NCBI RefSeq assembly: GCF_035920345.1 | Contig: NZ_CP109149.1 | Coordinates: 5,394,001 to 5,458,000 of the forward strand | Reading direction: 5' to 3' | DNA: 64,000 bases | From: Nocardia vinacea | GTDB lineage: Bacteria > Actinomycetota > Actinomycetes > Mycobacteriales > Mycobacteriaceae | Shown here: positions 7,969 to 15,888 of the stretch, one piece after another | Layout: every line of letters begins with the position of its first letter | How positions within the stretch are numbered: position 1 is the stretch's first letter | Position numbers and translations under genes: made by a program | Notes under the pieces: model-generated | What the model saw: the letters and a program-made list of their open reading frames with translations, nothing else | Told to the model about the DNA's origin: nothing | The model's database searches: none

Positions 7969-8739
7969 ATGCGCATTGGAGCACACGTCCGGCTCGACAG
8001 CGATCCGATCGGCTTCGGTGAAAAACTCGGCGCCGATGTCATCCAACTGTTCGTCGTCGACCCGCAGAGTTGGGACAAACCGACCCCGCATCCGCGGACC
8101 GAGGAGATCCTCGCCAGCCCGATCGATGTGGTGGTGCACTCGTCCTATCAGATCAATGTGGCCAGCCTGAACAATCGCCTGCGCATGCCGTCGCGCAATG
8201 CGGTCGCGCAGCAAGCCAAGGCCGCCGCCGATATCGGCGCGTTCGGTCTGGTGGTGCACGGCGGCCATGTCCGCTCCGACAGCGAACTGGAGACCGGAAT
8301 CGATAACTGGCGCAAGCTGTTCGAGCGTCAGCAGGACAAGGGCGGCTTCGCGGTGCCGATCCTGATCGAGAACACCGCGGGCGGCAACCACGCCATGGCC
8401 CGGCATTTCGATTCGATCGCCCGGCTCTGGGACGCGGTCGGCGATTTCGGCGCGGGCTTCTGCCTGGACACCTGCCACGCCTGGGCGGGCGGTGAGGATC
8501 TGGTCGGCGTCGTCGAGCGGATCAAGGCCATCACCGGCCGCATCGACCTGGTGCACCTGAACTCCTCCCGCGACGAATTCAATTCGGGCGCGGACCGTCA
8601 TGCCAATTTCGCGGACGGGACGATCGATCCGGAGTTGCTCGCCGAGGTGTGCCGGACGGCGGACGCGCCGGTGGTTCTGGAGACGCCCGGCGAGGGTGTC
8701 GCCGAGGATCTGGCGTACTTGCGCGAGCACGTCGGCTGA
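7969..8739 (+). CDS. nfo: Endonuclease IV-like TIM-barrel protein
   Basis: A 256-residue protein with the AP-endonuclease-2 (endonuclease IV) TIM-barrel pattern: MRIGAHV at the start, VVHSSYQINVAS, LVVHGGHV, ILIENTAGG, FCLDTCHAWAGG, IDLVHLNSSRDEFNSGADRHAN and VVLETPGEG, which supply the His, Glu and Asp ligands of the three zinc ions. Endonuclease IV cuts DNA 5' to abasic sites in base-excision repair. The ATG at 7969 starts exactly at the conserved RIGAHV. It diverges from the kinase gene with 129 bases between them. A sugar-isomerase-like relative is less likely given the DTCHAWAGG and DRHAN motifs. Confidence 0.9.
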   Translation: MRIGAHVRLDSDPIGFGEKLGADVIQLFVVDPQSWDKPTPHPRTEEILASPIDVVVHSSYQINVASLNNRLRMPSRNAVAQQAKAAADIGAFGLVVHGGHVRSDSELETGIDNWRKLFERQQDKGGFAVPILIENTAGGNHAMARHFDSIARLWDAVGDFGAGFCLDTCHAWAGGEDLVGVVERIKAITGRIDLVHLNSSRDEFNSGADRHANFADGTIDPELLAEVCRTADAPVVLETPGEGVAEDLAYLREHVG

Positions 8740-8819
8740 TCGCCCCGCCTTCCGCCGCCCCCTCCGAGGTGAGGCACGGGGCCGAGGGGACATCAGCGGA
8801 CCCAACCGAACAGCTCACA

Positions 8820-8877
8820 GAGGGTAGTCGAATGGTGGCCCGAAACGCCCACCGACAACGGCCATTTGACTACCCTC
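8820..8877. repeat. Long inverted repeat between nfo and the dioxygenase
   Basis: Arms 8820-8835 (GAGGGTAGTCGAATGG) and 8862-8877 (CCATTTGACTACCCTC) pair at 15 of 16 positions around a 26-base loop. No T-run follows. It may be a terminator for nfo or an operator; it lies 190 bases before the next start. Confidence 0.5.
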
Positions 8878-8923
8878 GACAAACGCTCGACCACCACCCC
8901 ATCGAGGGCAGGAATGGCGGCTC

Positions 8924-9035
8924 TGCGACATGCACTGAGCCGCCATGTGAATCCGCTCGGCGGGGCGTGGGGTTGGGATCAGGGCGACGGAAACCCTGGT
9001 TGGGGTGCGGGTTTCGGTGATGTGCTCGGGGCGCA
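8924..9035 (+). promoter_or_regulatory. Structured 5' region of the dioxygenase gene, possible riboswitch
   Basis: An outer stem TGCG/CGCA and GCAC (8932-8935) with GTGC (9022-9025) encloses the region. Just inside are TGAG on the left and GGTGATG on the right, and near the right end AACCC-(5 bases)-GGGGTGC. This order recalls the SAM-IV riboswitch class of actinomycetes, which controls sulphur genes. Against it: the invariant GGCAACC reads GGAAACC, and 25 extra bases separate the P2-like stem (CCGCC/GGCGG) from it. A competing simple hairpin pairs GAAACCC with GGGTTTC. Treat as a candidate only. Confidence 0.25.
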
Positions 9036-9066
9036 TCAACCGATTCAACCCAGCGAAGGTGATCTC

Positions 9067-9996
9067 ATGACGGTCGACTACGCCCAGACAACCGCCACCG
9101 TGACCAAAATCGGCGCTCGCATCGGCGCCCAGGTCGACAATGTCCGGCTCGGCGGCGATGTGGACGCGGCAACCGTCGCGGTGATCCGGCGCGCGCTGCT
9201 CGAGCACAAGGTCATCTTCTTCCGCGGCCAGGACCATTTGACCGAGGACGGGCAGTACGAGTTCGCGCAACTGCTCGGCACCCCGACCACCCCGCATCCG
9301 ACGGTCACCTCGCACGGCGTCAAGAGCCTGGCCATCGACTCGGAGTACGGCCGCGCCAATAGCTGGCACACCGACGTCACCTTCGTCGACCGGATCCCGA
9401 AGGCCTCCATCCTGCGCGCGGTCACCCTGCCGACCTACGGCGGCTCCACCACCTGGGCCTCCACCGTCGCCGCCTACGATTCGCTGCCGGAGCCGCTTAA
9501 GCGCCTGGCCGAGAGCCTGCGGGCCGTGCACACCAACCTCTACGACTACGCCGCCACCGACGTCGACCGGAGCAACCCGAATACCGACGCCTACCGCGCC
9601 GAGTTCCAGTCCGACTACTACGAGACCGAGCATCCGGTGGTGCGGGTGCACCCGGAGACCGGTGAGCGCGCACTGCTGGTCGGGCACTTCGTCAAGCGCT
9701 TCGTCGGGGTCTCCACCAGTGAGTCCCAGGCCCTGTTTCGCCTGTTCCAGGACCGGGTGACCCGGCTGGAGAACACCACCCGCTGGAACTGGCAGCCCGG
9801 TGACGTCGCTATTTGGGATAACCGCGCCACCCAGCACTACGCCGTCGACGACTACGACAACCAGCCGCGCAAGCTGACCCGGATCACCCTCGCCGGCGAT
9901 ATCCCGGTCGCGGTGGACGGCGTCAAGAGCACCTCGCTTCACGGCAATGCCGAGCACTACTCGATCATCGAGGAAGTTTCCCCACTGGAGTCGTGA
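9067..9996 (+). CDS. TauD/TfdA-family 2-oxoglutarate dioxygenase
   Basis: A 309-residue Fe(II)/2-oxoglutarate dioxygenase. The iron triad is the WHTDVTF motif (His, Asp) and the distal histidine in [12 protein letters not shown]; the C-terminal arginine in [11 protein letters not shown] binds 2-oxoglutarate. FRGQDHLT and GGSTTWAS are typical of the TauD and alkylsulfatase (AtsK) group, which releases sulphite or sulphate from organosulphur compounds. The substrate is not readable from sequence. The frame is open upstream, but the ATG at 9067 follows GAAGGTG and matches the family's start; the upstream part is low-complexity. No sulphonate transporter lies nearby. Confidence 0.9.
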   Translation: MTVDYAQTTATVTKIGARIGAQVDNVRLGGDVDAATVAVIRRALLEHKVIFFRGQDHLTEDGQYEFAQLLGTPTTPHPTVTSHGVKSLAIDSEYGRANSWHTDVTFVDRIPKASILRAVTLPTYGGSTTWASTVAAYDSLPEPLKRLAESLRAVHTNLYDYAATDVDRSNPNTDAYRAEFQSDYYETEHPVVRVHPETGERALLVGHFVKRFVGVSTSESQALFRLFQDRVTRLENTTRWNWQPGDVAIWDNRATQHYAVDDYDNQPRKLTRITLAGDIPVAVDGVKSTSLHGNAEHYSIIEEVSPLES

Positions 9997-10003
9997 CGGC
10001 GAC

Positions 10004-10057
10004 CGCACGGCTGCCGCAGTAGCTCCGATTGTGCTGCGGCAGTTGAGGGGCCGTGCG
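10004..10057 (+). terminator. Hairpin after the dioxygenase gene
   Basis: Nested stems CGCACGGC/GCCGTGCG and CTGCCGCAG/CTGCGGCAG, with an 8-base bulge on the right side, begin 8 bases after the stop codon. There is no T-run. Confidence 0.6.
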
Positions 10058-10130
10058 ATCGCTTTACCGGACTTCGTGCTGGTACCAGGTCGGGCCGCTG
10101 CCGGGCGGCGCGATAGTACAGACTGATGCC

Positions 10131-11339
10131 ATGAGCATCAGCCCGCTGGACGGGGTTCGCGTCCTGGAACTCGGCAATTACATCGCCGCGCCGACCGCTG
10201 GTCGCATCCTCGGCGATTTCGGTGCCGAGGTGATCAAAGTGGAGCGGCCGAAGGCCGGGGACGAGCTACGCAACTGGCGACTCTACGGCGGCGATACGTC
10301 GATGCTGTACCGCACCATCAACCGGAACAAGAAGTCGATCACGCTGGATCTGCGCACCGAGGCGGGCCGGGGCATCGTCCTGGATCTGCTCCGGCACTGC
10401 GATGTGCTGCTGGAGAACTTCCGGCCGGGCATGCTCGAGAAGTGGGGCCTCGGTCCGGAGGTGCTGAACGAAGTCAATCCGGATCTGGTGATCACCCGGA
10501 TTTCCGCTTACGGGCAGACCGGGCCGCTGGCCGCGCGGCCCGGTTTCGCCGCGGTCGCCGAGGCGGTCGGCGGGCTGCGCGAACTCGTCGGTGATCCGGA
10601 TCGGCCGCCGGTGCGGGTCGGCGTGTCCATCGGTGATTCGATCGCGGGGATCTACGCGGCGTTCGGCACAGTGATGGCGCTGTTCCAGCGGCAACGCACC
10701 AATACGTCGATACCGCTGGGGGAACGCGTCATCGATGTGGCGCTGAACGAGGCGATCCTGTCGGTGATGGAATCGCTGGTGCCCGACTATCTTGCGTACG
10801 GCATCAACCGCGAGCGGGTCGGCGGGCGGATGGAGGGCATCGCGCCGAGTAATGCCTACCCGACCAGCGACGGCGCGAGCATCATCATCGGCGGTAACGG
10901 GGACGCCATCTTCCAGCGCTATATGGAGGTGATCGGCCGTCCCGATCTGGCTGCCGATCCGGAACTGCAGGACAACGCCGGACGCTGGCGCAATCGCGAA
11001 CGGCTCGACGCGTCCATCGCCGAATGGACCGTGCGGCACACCCGCGACGAGGCGCTGAAACTGTTGGAGGCGGCGGCCATTCCGTGCGGCCCCATCTACA
11101 CCGCCGCCGATATCGTCGTCGACGAGCAGTACAAGGCGCGCAATATGATTCAGCCGTTCCCGGTGGATGTCGGTGCGCCGCAACCGAAGACGGTCGGCTT
11201 TCCCGGCATCGTCCCGGTGATCGGTGGAAAGTCCCTGCCCATCCGCAATGTCGGACCGGACCTGGGTGAGCACACGCGAGAGGTGCTGTCGGAACTGCTC
11301 GGAATGAGCGATGCCGATATCGCCGGATTGGAGGCGTGA
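10131..11339 (+). CDS. CaiB/BaiF family (class III) CoA-transferase
   Basis: A 402-residue class III CoA-transferase. Typical features are the N-terminal LDGVRVLELGNYIAAPTAGRILGDFGAEVIKVERP, NRNKKSITLDLR, LLENFRPG, the catalytic-aspartate region around the mid-protein GVSIGDSIAG, and SNAYPTSDG. These enzymes move CoA between organic acids. The ATG at 10131 was chosen because the family begins right there. The next enzyme gene downstream is an HMG-CoA-lyase-like enzyme, so the pair probably activates and then cleaves a branched or hydroxylated dicarboxylic acid, as in itaconate/citramalate or leucine-type catabolism (inference). Confidence 0.92.
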   Translation: MSISPLDGVRVLELGNYIAAPTAGRILGDFGAEVIKVERPKAGDELRNWRLYGGDTSMLYRTINRNKKSITLDLRTEAGRGIVLDLLRHCDVLLENFRPGMLEKWGLGPEVLNEVNPDLVITRISAYGQTGPLAARPGFAAVAEAVGGLRELVGDPDRPPVRVGVSIGDSIAGIYAAFGTVMALFQRQRTNTSIPLGERVIDVALNEAILSVMESLVPDYLAYGINRERVGGRMEGIAPSNAYPTSDGASIIIGGNGDAIFQRYMEVIGRPDLAADPELQDNAGRWRNRERLDASIAEWTVRHTRDEALKLLEAAAIPCGPIYTAADIVVDEQYKARNMIQPFPVDVGAPQPKTVGFPGIVPVIGGKSLPIRNVGPDLGEHTREVLSELLGMSDADIAGLEA

Positions 11340-11370
11340 TGCGCGCCGGTATCGATGGAGTGGAGGCGGT

Positions 11371-11562
11371 ATGACGCGACGGGTATACGGCAGGCGTCGA
11401 CCGCCGGGGCGCAGTGCGCGCGAAGTGAGTGCGCCCGGACATGCGCGTCCGACGGTGCATCCCACCCCTGCTACGAATGAAAAGCCCTGCGGTGGGGTGA
11501 TGTGCGTGCCGCCGCATGTGCGTCAGGCGCCGCCGGTCCGGGATGCACCGGAGGACGAGTGA
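11371..11562 (+). CDS. Possible small basic ORF between CoA-transferase and lyase
   Basis: A 63-codon ORF with ATG 11371 preceded by GGAGGCGGT. Its TGA overlaps the ATG of the lyase gene (TGATG), so it could be a translationally coupled link between the two enzymes. The peptide is Arg/Pro-rich with no recognisable domain, and its codon use is not persuasive. It may only be spacer DNA. Confidence 0.22.
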   Translation: MTRRVYGRRRPPGRSAREVSAPGHARPTVHPTPATNEKPCGGVMCVPPHVRQAPPVRDAPEDE

Positions 11563-12470
11563 TGCTGCGCGATGTGACATTGCGCGACGGGCTGCAGTTG
11601 ACCGGAAAGGTGCTGCCGGTCGAGCGCAAGGTGGATATCGTGCGCCAACTGCTCGCCGTGGGCGTGCCCGCACTGGAGATCGGGTCGATGGCGCGTCCCG
11701 ATCTGGTGCCGCCGATGGCCAACACCATGGAACTCATTGCCGCGTTGAGTCCCGAAGAGCTGCAACGCTGTTGGGTCTGGGTAGCGACACCGCGCCATGT
11801 GGAGAAGGCCGCCGCCGCGGGCGTGCGCAACTTCCAGTACTGCTTCTCCGCATCGGACGCGCATAATAAGGCCAATATCGGCCGCAGCACCGAGGACAGT
11901 GTCGCCGCGATGCCGGATGCCGTTCGGTTGGCGCGGGAGGCGGACGGCGAAATCCAGCTCTGCCTCGCCACCAGCTTCACCTGCCCGTTCGACGGTCCCG
12001 TCGATCCCGAGCGAGTTCTGGCCATCGCCAACGACCCGCGCACGGAGGGCGCTTGCGACATAGTCATCGCCGACACTCTCGGCCAGGCTCACCCGACCCA
12101 GGTATCGGAGCTGATCTCGGCCGTGCGCGACCGAACCCCGCACCGCCGCATCGTCTTCCACGGTCACGACACCTGGGGCATGGGCGTCGCCAATACCCTC
12201 GCGGCCCTGCAAGCCGGAGCAACCATGGTCGACGGCTCCCTCGGCGGCCTCGGCGGCTGCCCCTTTGCCCCCGGCGCCAGCGGCAACACCTCCACCGAAG
12301 ACATCCTCTTCGCCACCCGCCCCACCTGGTTCACCCCGCCGGTCCTGGCAGAGCTGGTCGGCCTCACCGAAGACCTACTGGCCGAGCTCGACGAACCCAA
12401 CCGCTCCCGCACCGCCGAAGGCGCCCGCTCCAAAGCCGCCGCCTTCGAATGGGTCACCTCCGCCCCCTGA
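11562..12470 (+). CDS. HMG-CoA lyase-like aldolase
   Basis: A 302-residue TIM-barrel lyase of the HMG-CoA lyase/homocitrate synthase superfamily. The N-terminus LRDVTLRDGLQ carries the metal-binding Asp and catalytic Arg, FHGHDTWGMGVAN holds the metal histidines, and GGCPFAPGASGNTSTED is the cysteine signature of true HMG-CoA lyases. The reaction is cleavage of a 3-hydroxy-3-methylglutaryl-CoA-type thioester to acetyl-CoA and a keto acid. The N-terminus starts right at the first strand; GTG at 11559 is an in-frame alternative with GGAGG nearby. It likely acts on the product of the upstream CoA-transferase. Confidence 0.9.
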   Translation: MLRDVTLRDGLQLTGKVLPVERKVDIVRQLLAVGVPALEIGSMARPDLVPPMANTMELIAALSPEELQRCWVWVATPRHVEKAAAAGVRNFQYCFSASDAHNKANIGRSTEDSVAAMPDAVRLAREADGEIQLCLATSFTCPFDGPVDPERVLAIANDPRTEGACDIVIADTLGQAHPTQVSELISAVRDRTPHRRIVFHGHDTWGMGVANTLAALQAGATMVDGSLGGLGGCPFAPGASGNTSTEDILFATRPTWFTPPVLAELVGLTEDLLAELDEPNRSRTAEGARSKAAAFEWVTSAP

Positions 12471-12552
12471 CCGCCGCACAAGCAGTGCGTACCTCGCAAA
12501 AGCCATAGCCGCTGCGAGGTCACCCGATGCCTATGCGACACCGGCGACTTGC

Positions 12553-12687
12553 TCAGTCCTGGCAGACGGAGTCGAGGATTTGGGAGCGGTGGCCGGTGCC
12601 TTTTTGGATGGCGTTGTAGTCGGCTTCCTCGCGGGTGCGGCCGCGGCCGGAGGTGTACCAGGTTGTGCCCTCTAAAGAAGCGCACAA
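12553..12687 (-). pseudogene. Short conserved-looking peptide, gene remnant or tiny gene
   Basis: The minus-strand frame ending at 12553 encodes GTTWYTSGRGRTREEADYNA followed by QKGTGHRSQILDSVCQD. The Trp/Tyr-rich start and the helical Arg-Glu middle read like a real protein end rather than antisense noise, and this stretch is not opposite any gene. No ATG or GTG start with an RBS is seen; a TTG at 12687 is the only reasonable one. It could be the 3' end of a deleted gene or a 44-residue protein. Function unknown. Confidence 0.3.
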
Positions 12688-12704
12688 TGTTTGGCGTAGC
12701 GCGA

Positions 12705-13556
12705 TCAGGGAGTGATTGTGGCCGAGGTGAATTGGTAATCCACGAAATCGCGGACGGGTTCGAAGCCGATGGCGCGGTAGATGCGGTTCGCGGTGGAGTT
12801 GGCGATGTCGGCGAAGAGGCAGACGTTCAGGTTGTTCCAGCGCAGGGTGCGGGATACGTGGGCGGTGAGGATGCCGGCGTAGCCGTTGCCGCGGTGGGCG
12901 GGTGGGGTGTAGACGGGGCCGATTCGGGACCAGCCGAAGACCGGGATCTGGTGTGCGGCAAGGGAGACGGGCTCGCCGTCGCGCTCCCACAGCCACCAGC
13001 GACCGGTCGCGATGCGGTTCCGGATGGCGATGGCGGTCAAGGTCGGCGGCGGCATACCGGATTCGAGACGCATGGCTTCGGTCCATTCGACGCACAGCCC
13101 GACATCGGAATCGGTTGCACGACGGGCTGTTCCGGGGGCATCCGGAAAGTTCAGGTCCGCGAGCCGGTAGAGGCGGGTCGAGTACATCTCCCGATAGCCG
13201 ACACCGTGCTGTTTGCCCCAGTGTTCGGCGAATTCGGTGGCATCATCGGTCGCGCCCTCGACCCCACCCGCATCCGCGGCGACCTCGGCCATCGCATCGG
13301 CAACGGGCACAACACTTCCCGTGGGCAGCTCACCGAGATACACGCCGCGGCCGGCCGCACGCATGGCGGCGCCGATCACTGTCGCGTCGTCGTCGTGGAC
13401 GGACAGGAACCGCGAGCAGTCGGCATCGACCTGCATGCCGGTCAGGTGGTTGGCGATCCCGGTGGTGATCACCGTGTGTCGCAACGGATCGCGCAGCAGA
13501 AACGACTCGGCCAGCGACCGGAACCGTGCGGCATCGGCGGTGATCTCGATCCTCAT
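12705..13556 (-). CDS. GNAT-family N-acetyltransferase
   Basis: A 283-residue protein with a C-terminal GNAT fold: IGPVYTPPAHRGNGYAGILTAHV is motif A with the acetyl-CoA pyrophosphate loop (R-G-N-G-Y-A), followed by ADIANSTANRIYRAIGFEPV (motif B, the NxxAxxxYxxxGF signature). The N-terminal 130 residues look like a second, degenerate GNAT half, as in the tandem-GNAT mycothiol-synthase-like group. The substrate is unknown. ATG start at 13556; the gene stands alone. Confidence 0.88.
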   Translation of the reverse strand: MRIEITADAARFRSLAESFLLRDPLRHTVITTGIANHLTGMQVDADCSRFLSVHDDDATVIGAAMRAAGRGVYLGELPTGSVVPVADAMAEVAADAGGVEGATDDATEFAEHWGKQHGVGYREMYSTRLYRLADLNFPDAPGTARRATDSDVGLCVEWTEAMRLESGMPPPTLTAIAIRNRIATGRWWLWERDGEPVSLAAHQIPVFGWSRIGPVYTPPAHRGNGYAGILTAHVSRTLRWNNLNVCLFADIANSTANRIYRAIGFEPVRDFVDYQFTSATITP

Positions 13557-13621
13557 ACCGAATTACGCTAGAGCCCGAAAGCCCTGCGCGCTCGCGATTT
13601 TCCGCGCCGCCGCGGCACGGT

Positions 13622-13897
13622 TCAGCTGGTTCGATCCGCGCGTAGCTTCAACAGCACCAGACCAGCTGTGCACGCCAGAATCAGTCCGGCGACAGTGATT
13701 TCGACGTGCAGTCCGGCGATGCCGAGCACGGCTCCGACGATGCCGCCGATGAAAATCAACCAGGCCGTTATCCGCGACAAAATCGTGGACAGCGTGCGCA
13801 CTGGCGGGTTCGACACGACTTGCTGCGAAGTTTCCGGGGCCGCTGATTCGTCGGCCGTGGCGGAGGCTCGCAACGGAGTTGTCGAGTAAGCTCCCAT
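13622..13897 (-). CDS. Small membrane protein, two helices
   Basis: A 91-residue protein with a Ser/Thr-rich cytoplasmic start, then two close hydrophobic helices (about 45-62 and 68-84) and a short basic tail. No known family is recognised. An in-frame ATG exists 22 codons upstream, but GAGGAG lies 6 bases before the ATG at 13897, so I use that start. Confidence 0.6.
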   Translation of the reverse strand: MGAYSTTPLRASATADESAAPETSQQVVSNPPVRTLSTILSRITAWLIFIGGIVGAVLGIAGLHVEITVAGLILACTAGLVLLKLRADRTS

Positions 13898-14190
13898 CAT
13901 CAACTCCTCGATGACGCCGATCAGAGTATTGCCGTCGCCCGATTTCCACCGCGCGTCTCTCATCTAGGTACTGGCGTCTCACGCGTAACTTTGATCACAC
14001 ACGCTACGGCTCGGGACGTGGTTCGGCCACGACACGTGCCCGCGACACGCCGAAGAGACCAATTCGATATCTGAATCATCGCTGTTTAATCTGCACTGGG
14101 GCCGCGCATGCCCGGCGTGTGCTCTCGCCTGGCCGGGTCGACCGGCCTCGATTATTGTGAGCCCCACTCGAACGACGAGGAGTGTCACCG

Positions 14191-14673
14191 ATGGAGAGCA
14201 GCAGGGCCAAGATCGCCGGTCCGGTGATCGCCGCGGGCGCGGTCTCGCTCGGACTCGTTCTCATCGGCGCCTGCGGACTCGGCAAACACGACACCTACGT
14301 CGCACCGCCACCGATCAAATCCGCCAATGATGACGCCGTCCCGGCCGTGCGCTACGGCACCAGCACCTCGGCGGCACCGAAGGTGTTCATCCCGCCGTCG
14401 CCGAGTTGGCAGGTCGCGCGCCCGGGACCGCCCCGCAAGTCGGTCGATTTCACCGTTCCGCCGTCGGCCGTGCCGGAATCCACGACCCGAGGGCCACGGA
14501 ACTCCACGCCGTACGCCGCTCCGACAACCGAGCCGGTGCCCGCCTTCACCACCGAGATCGAGCTGCCGCCGACCACCCAGCCGCGTCCGACCACCGTCGA
14601 CCCGGCCATCGAAGAACCGCCGACGACACGTCGCGTACCGGCGGCCACCTCACCGGGCCAGAGCGACGAATAG
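14191..14673 (+). CDS. Putative lipoprotein, Pro/Thr-rich
   Basis: A 160-residue protein with a signal sequence ending in LVLIGAC, an acceptable lipobox with the acylated cysteine at residue 28. The mature part is disordered and rich in proline and threonine, with PPTTQP and EPPTTR-like stretches, as in many actinomycete cell-wall proteins. No domain is recognised. ATG 14191 follows GAGGAG by 8 bases; a GTG at 14182 is possible but overlaps that RBS. Converges with the acyl-CoA dehydrogenase genes. Confidence 0.65.
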   Translation: MESSRAKIAGPVIAAGAVSLGLVLIGACGLGKHDTYVAPPPIKSANDDAVPAVRYGTSTSAAPKVFIPPSPSWQVARPGPPRKSVDFTVPPSAVPESTTRGPRNSTPYAAPTTEPVPAFTTEIELPPTTQPRPTTVDPAIEEPPTTRRVPAATSPGQSDE

Positions 14674-14676
14674 CAA

Positions 14677-14709
14677 AACGGCGGCGCATGCCTCGCACGC
14701 GCCGCCGTT
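14677..14709. terminator. Bidirectional terminator hairpin
   Basis: An 11-bp perfect stem (AACGGCGGCGC / GCGCCGCCGTT) between the convergent lipoprotein and acyl-CoA dehydrogenase genes, 3 bases after the first stop. Confidence 0.75.
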
Positions 14710-14724
14710 CGGAACTACCGGGCC

Positions 14725-15879
14725 CTACAGCTCCGGCAGGTCGTAAGAACCGACCTGCGCACTGAGCACCCGCAAATGCTCCAACCCACCACCGAGCGTG
14801 CGCTCGATCGCGGTGAGCCGAGCGACGTAATGGCTCACCGGATACTCCGCGGTGACGCCGATGCCGCCGTGCATCTGGATCGCCTCCTGGCCGATATGCC
14901 GAGCCGAGCGACCGACCTGCAGCCGCGCCCGCGACGCGACGACCGCGTCCACGGAGCTTGCGGAGTGGCCGAGAGATTCAGCATCGGCACCATCGGCCAG
15001 CGACGCATTCACGTAGAGGCTCATGCTGCGCGCCAATTCCAGCGAGACGTACATATTCGCCGCGCGCTGGGTCAGCGTCTGGAACTTCGACAGCGTGACG
15101 CCGAACTGCTTGCGCGTCTTCAGATAATCCGTCGTCAGCCGCAGCGCCTCCTCCATCGCACCGATGGACTCCGCGCACAGCGCGGCCTGGGCGTGCCCGA
15201 TCGTGACCTGCACCGCCTCGGCGGCGTCGATATTGTCACCGAGCAGTTCGCCTGGCACCTTGTCGAATTCGATCTGCGCACCACGCTGACCATCGAGCGT
15301 CCGGTACGACTTGCGCTGCACTCCGGCCGCATCCACCAGGAACAGTCCGATGCCGCCGGTCGGCAGCACCGCGCTGACCACCAGCTCATCGGCGCTGTCA
15401 CCGTGCGGAACCGGATTCTTCAGACCCGTCAGCACCCACGAATCCCCCTGCTGCACAGCGGTGGTCGCGAGTTCGGTGGACGGCCAGCGCACACCGGGCT
15501 CGGCATGCGCGAATGCCAGCAGCTTGGTACCGCCGGTCACCTCGGGCAGAATCCGCTGCCGCTGTTCGGCACTGCCGACCCGCGCGACCAGACCGCCCGG
15601 CACCAGCACCGCATCCAGCAGCGGTTCGGGTGCCAGCCGGCGCCCGATCTCCTCGAGTACGACCATGGTCTCCACCGGACCGGCGCCGACGCCGCCGTCC
15701 TCCTCGGTGAAGCTCAGGCCGAGCACGCCGAGTTCGGCCAGCTGGTTCCAGACATCGCGGCTCCAGCCGAGTTCGGTGTCGGTGACCTTCAGACGGGTCT
15801 CGGAATCGTAGTTACGGGCGAGCAGGTCGCGAACCGTGTCGCGCAGCATGACCTGCTCATCGGTGAGTTCGAAATCCAT
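14725..15879 (-). CDS. Acyl-CoA dehydrogenase, subunit of a heteromeric pair
   Basis: A 384-residue acyl-CoA dehydrogenase: MDFELTDEQVMLRDTVRDLL, WNQLAELGVLGLSFTEEDGG, the FAD-binding C-terminal KTRKQFG and QMHGGIGVTAEYPVSHY. Its central domain is diverged (LLAFAHAEPG in place of the usual CYALTEPxAGSD), as in actinobacterial alpha2beta2 dehydrogenases, in which two unlike subunits share one FAD site. It catalyses alpha,beta-dehydrogenation of an acyl-CoA, probably a bulky or dicarboxylic one. The partner gene ends 9 bases upstream on the same strand, so they form an operon. Confidence 0.92.
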   Translation of the reverse strand: MDFELTDEQVMLRDTVRDLLARNYDSETRLKVTDTELGWSRDVWNQLAELGVLGLSFTEEDGGVGAGPVETMVVLEEIGRRLAPEPLLDAVLVPGGLVARVGSAEQRQRILPEVTGGTKLLAFAHAEPGVRWPSTELATTAVQQGDSWVLTGLKNPVPHGDSADELVVSAVLPTGGIGLFLVDAAGVQRKSYRTLDGQRGAQIEFDKVPGELLGDNIDAAEAVQVTIGHAQAALCAESIGAMEEALRLTTDYLKTRKQFGVTLSKFQTLTQRAANMYVSLELARSMSLYVNASLADGADAESLGHSASSVDAVVASRARLQVGRSARHIGQEAIQMHGGIGVTAEYPVSHYVARLTAIERTLGGGLEHLRVLSAQVGSYDLPEL

Positions 15880-15888
15880 GGCGGCGCC

